Positions 6,781 through 8,745 of a stretch of 8,745 bases of DNA are shown piece by piece; the stretch's first letter is position 1, and each line of letters begins with the position of its first letter. A program made the translations under genes and the position numbers. Below the pieces are notes generated by a model, which did not search any database, was not told the origin of the DNA, and saw only the letters and a program-made list of their open reading frames with translations. The stretch is from Synergistales bacterium. Lineage in GTDB: Bacteria > Synergistota > Synergistia > Synergistales > 79-D21. Location: positions 364,751 through 373,495 of the forward strand of contig JADLKH010000004.1 in assembly GCA_015657435.1 (NCBI GenBank), read 5' to 3'.

Positions 6781-6827
6781 GTCGCTTCCTCCCCCTTGTG
6801 CAACGGTATCACGCAAATCTCATCCCG

Positions 6828-6833
6828 ATTATA
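6828..6833 (-). promoter_or_regulatory. -10 element for the membrane-protein gene
   Basis: The minus strand reads a perfect TATAAT here, about 47 bases upstream of the ATG at 6780, which puts a start site near 6821 and gives a short leader with a strong SD. No good -35 hexamer lies 16-18 bases further upstream, so an activator or a weak promoter is possible. Confidence 0.5.
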
Positions 6834-6888
6834 TCCCTCTTGGAGTTCGGGAAGATCGGGGTTCATGCAAGACATCCTGATAGAGCTT

Positions 6889-6894
6889 TAAAAT
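6889..6894 (+). promoter_or_regulatory. Weak candidate -10 element for the DUF362 gene
   Basis: TAAAAT (five of six matches to TATAAT) lies 68 bases before the ATG at 6962, within the divergent gap 6781-6961. The matching -35 position (6866-6871, TGCAAG) is poor. It is listed because it is the only plausible + strand element in the gap. Confidence 0.25.
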
Positions 6895-6947
6895 GATGTG
6901 ATCGAGGGAAAACGTGCGGAAAGAACATCGCCCGGAGAGTTCCCGAA

Positions 6948-6954
6948 AAGGAGG
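6948..6954 (+). promoter_or_regulatory. Shine-Dalgarno site deciding the DUF362 start
   Basis: AAGGAGG (6948-6954) is a full SD match. Two in-frame ATGs follow, at 6956 (one base away, too close) and 6962 (seven bases away, ideal), so 6962 is chosen. Confidence 0.85.
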
Positions 6955-6961
6955 AATGAAA

Positions 6962-8745
6962 ATGAGCGCCGTCAGCGGAAAACAATACGGGACCGCCGTC
7001 GTCGACACGTCCCTGGGCCGGAAGGCGATCGATTCGGAGGGCTCGACGATCGCGGGCGTGCGGATGGACGCGGAGCGGGCCTACGCGGGGATTCCCAGGT
7101 TGCTCGAAAAAGTGATCAATCACGGCGACATCCCCGCCTGGAACCAAATCAGACAGCGCATCGACACCCTCGCCATCCACCTCGACGCCGCCTTCGAATC
7201 GCTGGACCGCGAAACCGGCTTTGCTACGGAGGTGCAGACCCAGGTCCGCAACGGGAAGAAACTCCTGTTCAAGCCCAACCTGGTCAGCCCCACCGTCATC
7301 GACTCGGACACGCACGGAGAAGGGCCGGGTTCCCCCATCTGCACCGAGTGGGCGCTGGTGGCCGCCCTCATGCGCTGGTTCCACGACCGGCTCGAAATTC
7401 CCTATTCAGGGATGGCCCTGGGGGAGGCCTCCACGACGACGTTTTTCCTGGCCCACGTTTACGGCAAAGCCCTCGGGAAGCCTCTTCCCACGGAAGCGGT
7501 TTACGAGGGCAAAATAGGCGACTTCAACGGAGGCTGGACCTTCTGGCACGTCCGCCGGTATCTGGCGGAGAGTTTGCCCGCCTCCAGCGGCGAAGACCCG
7601 ATGAAAGGTTACGAGGAAAGTGTTTCAGGCCGGTTCATCCCTCCGGGCAGGACCGATGGGAGGCTCATGGTCTACGACCTGAACAAGATCCAGGAGGATC
7701 CCGCCAGAGGGCGAACCGTCCCGGTGCCCGACGGGGCGATCTACAGGGAGATCACGCTCCACAAGGCGATCGTCGGCGGCGACCCCGACAACCCGGAGGA
7801 TCTGAAGGATTACCCGGGCTGCGTTCTGGTGAACGTGCCGAAACTGAAGATCCACGCGCAGGACCTGATCACCAGCGCCATCAAGAACATGGGCATCGGC
7901 CTCTACCCGACCCAGTGCGCCTACGGGACCGGCCGGGAGGACACGAACTGGAAATATTCCTGCCCGCCTACGGAGATCCCGAGCTACAAGGGGAAACTGC
8001 CGCACTCGCCCTGGGTTTTGGAGCTGGACGAGCGCACCTGCCTGCCCAAACGGGACGGGAATGGCCAATACATCGGCACGAAGACCGCGGGCTTCTCCGG
8101 CACCCAGTCGGATATCGTCCGGGCGGTGCAGAACCAGGGCGTGTTCATGCTGCACGTCGTGGACGCCATCGACACGATCAACATCAGCCACAACCCGGAC
8201 GGCCGGGCGGTGCGGAACCCGGAGGGCTACGTGTGGGCCTCCCTGGACTGCGTGGCGGTGGATTTGCTCTGCGCCCGCACCTGCTTCAAGACCCTGCCCA
8301 TGGCCGAAGCCCGGAAGCTGAAGGATGAGAACGGCTGGCCGTGCGAGTTCGTCCGGCACGTGCCCGTGGCGAAGGTCGACGGGCCGAACATCGCAACGGG
8401 CACGGGCCTCGACTCCCCCCTCTTCCGGTACGACCTGTACCGCTACGCGGAAAGCCGGGGCGTGGGGCTACAGGCCTACCGCGTCACCGGCTGGGACACC
8501 GTGACGGACACGCCTCTTGCCTCCGTCGGTGGACATTTGGGCCGGGTCGAAAACGGCCGGTTCCACGAGCTGATGACCCAAACGATGTACTACAACCCCC
8601 TGACGTTCCTGCACGACATGCAGAAAACCGTCCTGAGCTATGCGAGGGCTTCGGACGAGAGAACCGGCACCGCCTTTTACCGGGAACTTATGGAAACCTT
8701 CGACGAGAACGGCGACGGAGTGATCGACTACGACGAGAAGGGACG
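6962..8745 (+). CDS. DUF362-family protein with an EF-hand, 3' end outside window
   Basis: The frame is open for 594 codons and runs off the window edge. Family signatures are KPNLVSP (104-110), NVPKLKIHAQDLITSAIKNMG (291-311) and the ASLDCVAVD segment (426-434), whose aspartates are typical of DUF362. This is a poorly characterised family, often iron-sulfur-associated elsewhere, but no ferredoxin CxxCxxC cluster motif is seen here. The visible C-terminus is a canonical EF-hand: helix FYRELMETF (572-580), then a 12-residue loop (581-592) with Asp1, Asn3, Asp5, Gly6, Ile8, Asp9 and Glu12 all in place, predicting calcium binding. There is no signal peptide or membrane helix, so a cytoplasmic location is likely. 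At over 594 residues it is longer than simple DUF362 proteins; residues 111-290 include material beyond the core. A frame-shifted open frame covering 6898-8328 overlaps it but is an artefact of high GC. Function is unknown. Confidence 0.87.
   Translation, partial: MSAVSGKQYGTAVVDTSLGRKAIDSEGSTIAGVRMDAERAYAGIPRLLEKVINHGDIPAWNQIRQRIDTLAIHLDAAFESLDRETGFATEVQTQVRNGKKLLFKPNLVSPTVIDSDTHGEGPGSPICTEWALVAALMRWFHDRLEIPYSGMALGEASTTTFFLAHVYGKALGKPLPTEAVYEGKIGDFNGGWTFWHVRRYLAESLPASSGEDPMKGYEESVSGRFIPPGRTDGRLMVYDLNKIQEDPARGRTVPVPDGAIYREITLHKAIVGGDPDNPEDLKDYPGCVLVNVPKLKIHAQDLITSAIKNMGIGLYPTQCAYGTGREDTNWKYSCPPTEIPSYKGKLPHSPWVLELDERTCLPKRDGNGQYIGTKTAGFSGTQSDIVRAVQNQGVFMLHVVDAIDTINISHNPDGRAVRNPEGYVWASLDCVAVDLLCARTCFKTLPMAEARKLKDENGWPCEFVRHVPVAKVDGPNIATGTGLDSPLFRYDLYRYAESRGVGLQAYRVTGWDTVTDTPLASVGGHLGRVENGRFHELMTQTMYYNPLTFLHDMQKTVLSYARASDERTGTAFYRELMETFDENGDGVIDYDEKG

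Noticed and set aside
6898..8328. 476-residue + strand open frame
   Set aside because: It overlaps the DUF362 gene in another frame, has an Arg/Gly/Pro-rich sequence and no motif. The frame starting at 6962 has the SD, family motifs and EF-hand.

Overview
The window is GC-rich bacterial DNA carrying seven genes: five complete, and one cut off at each end. The best lineage clue is the last ~25 residues of the M14 peptidase. They form a Gly-Gly-Gly-Cys motif, one hydrophobic helix and an Arg-rich tail, which resembles the Synerg-CTERM class of sorting tags. Together with the peptidase itself this suggests a peptide-fermenting anaerobe of the Synergistota. A Thermodesulfobacteriota (deltaproteobacterial) origin is not excluded, because related Cys-containing tags occur there. 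No mobile element, CRISPR array, tRNA or rRNA was seen.

Layout: (1) 1-81 is the 3' end of an unidentified + strand gene, closed by a strong hairpin terminator at 120-163. (2) 164-458 is a comparatively AT-rich leader with a near-consensus sigma70 promoter and a possible structured RNA. It precedes a large secreted, surface-anchored M14 zinc carboxypeptidase (459-2786). (3) A hairpin at 2849-2881 separates this from the convergent ADP-ribosylglycohydrolase gene (2884-3651, minus). (4) Divergent from that gene is a two-gene + strand operon: an acetoacetate-decarboxylase-like protein (3907-4707) and a classical short-chain dehydrogenase (4727-5533). (5) A bidirectional terminator (5546-5592) separates the operon from a convergent polytopic membrane protein (5593-6780, minus). 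That protein is an internal duplication whose repeats look like DUF308/HdeD hairpins. (6) Divergent from it, with a 181-base gap, is a long DUF362-family protein (6962 to the window end). It has a textbook EF-hand calcium loop at the last visible residues, and its reading frame is still open at the edge.

Functional links: the only clear transcriptional unit is decarboxylase-like + SDR (19-base gap). It could form and reduce, or oxidise, a small keto compound, but the substrate is unknown. The other genes look like independent single-gene units, each with its own promoter region or terminator. I see no convincing multi-gene defence or novel enzymatic system. The most unusual items are the DUF362/EF-hand combination, the duplicated HdeD-like membrane protein, the altered active-site pair in the decarboxylase homologue, and the long leader of the tagged peptidase.
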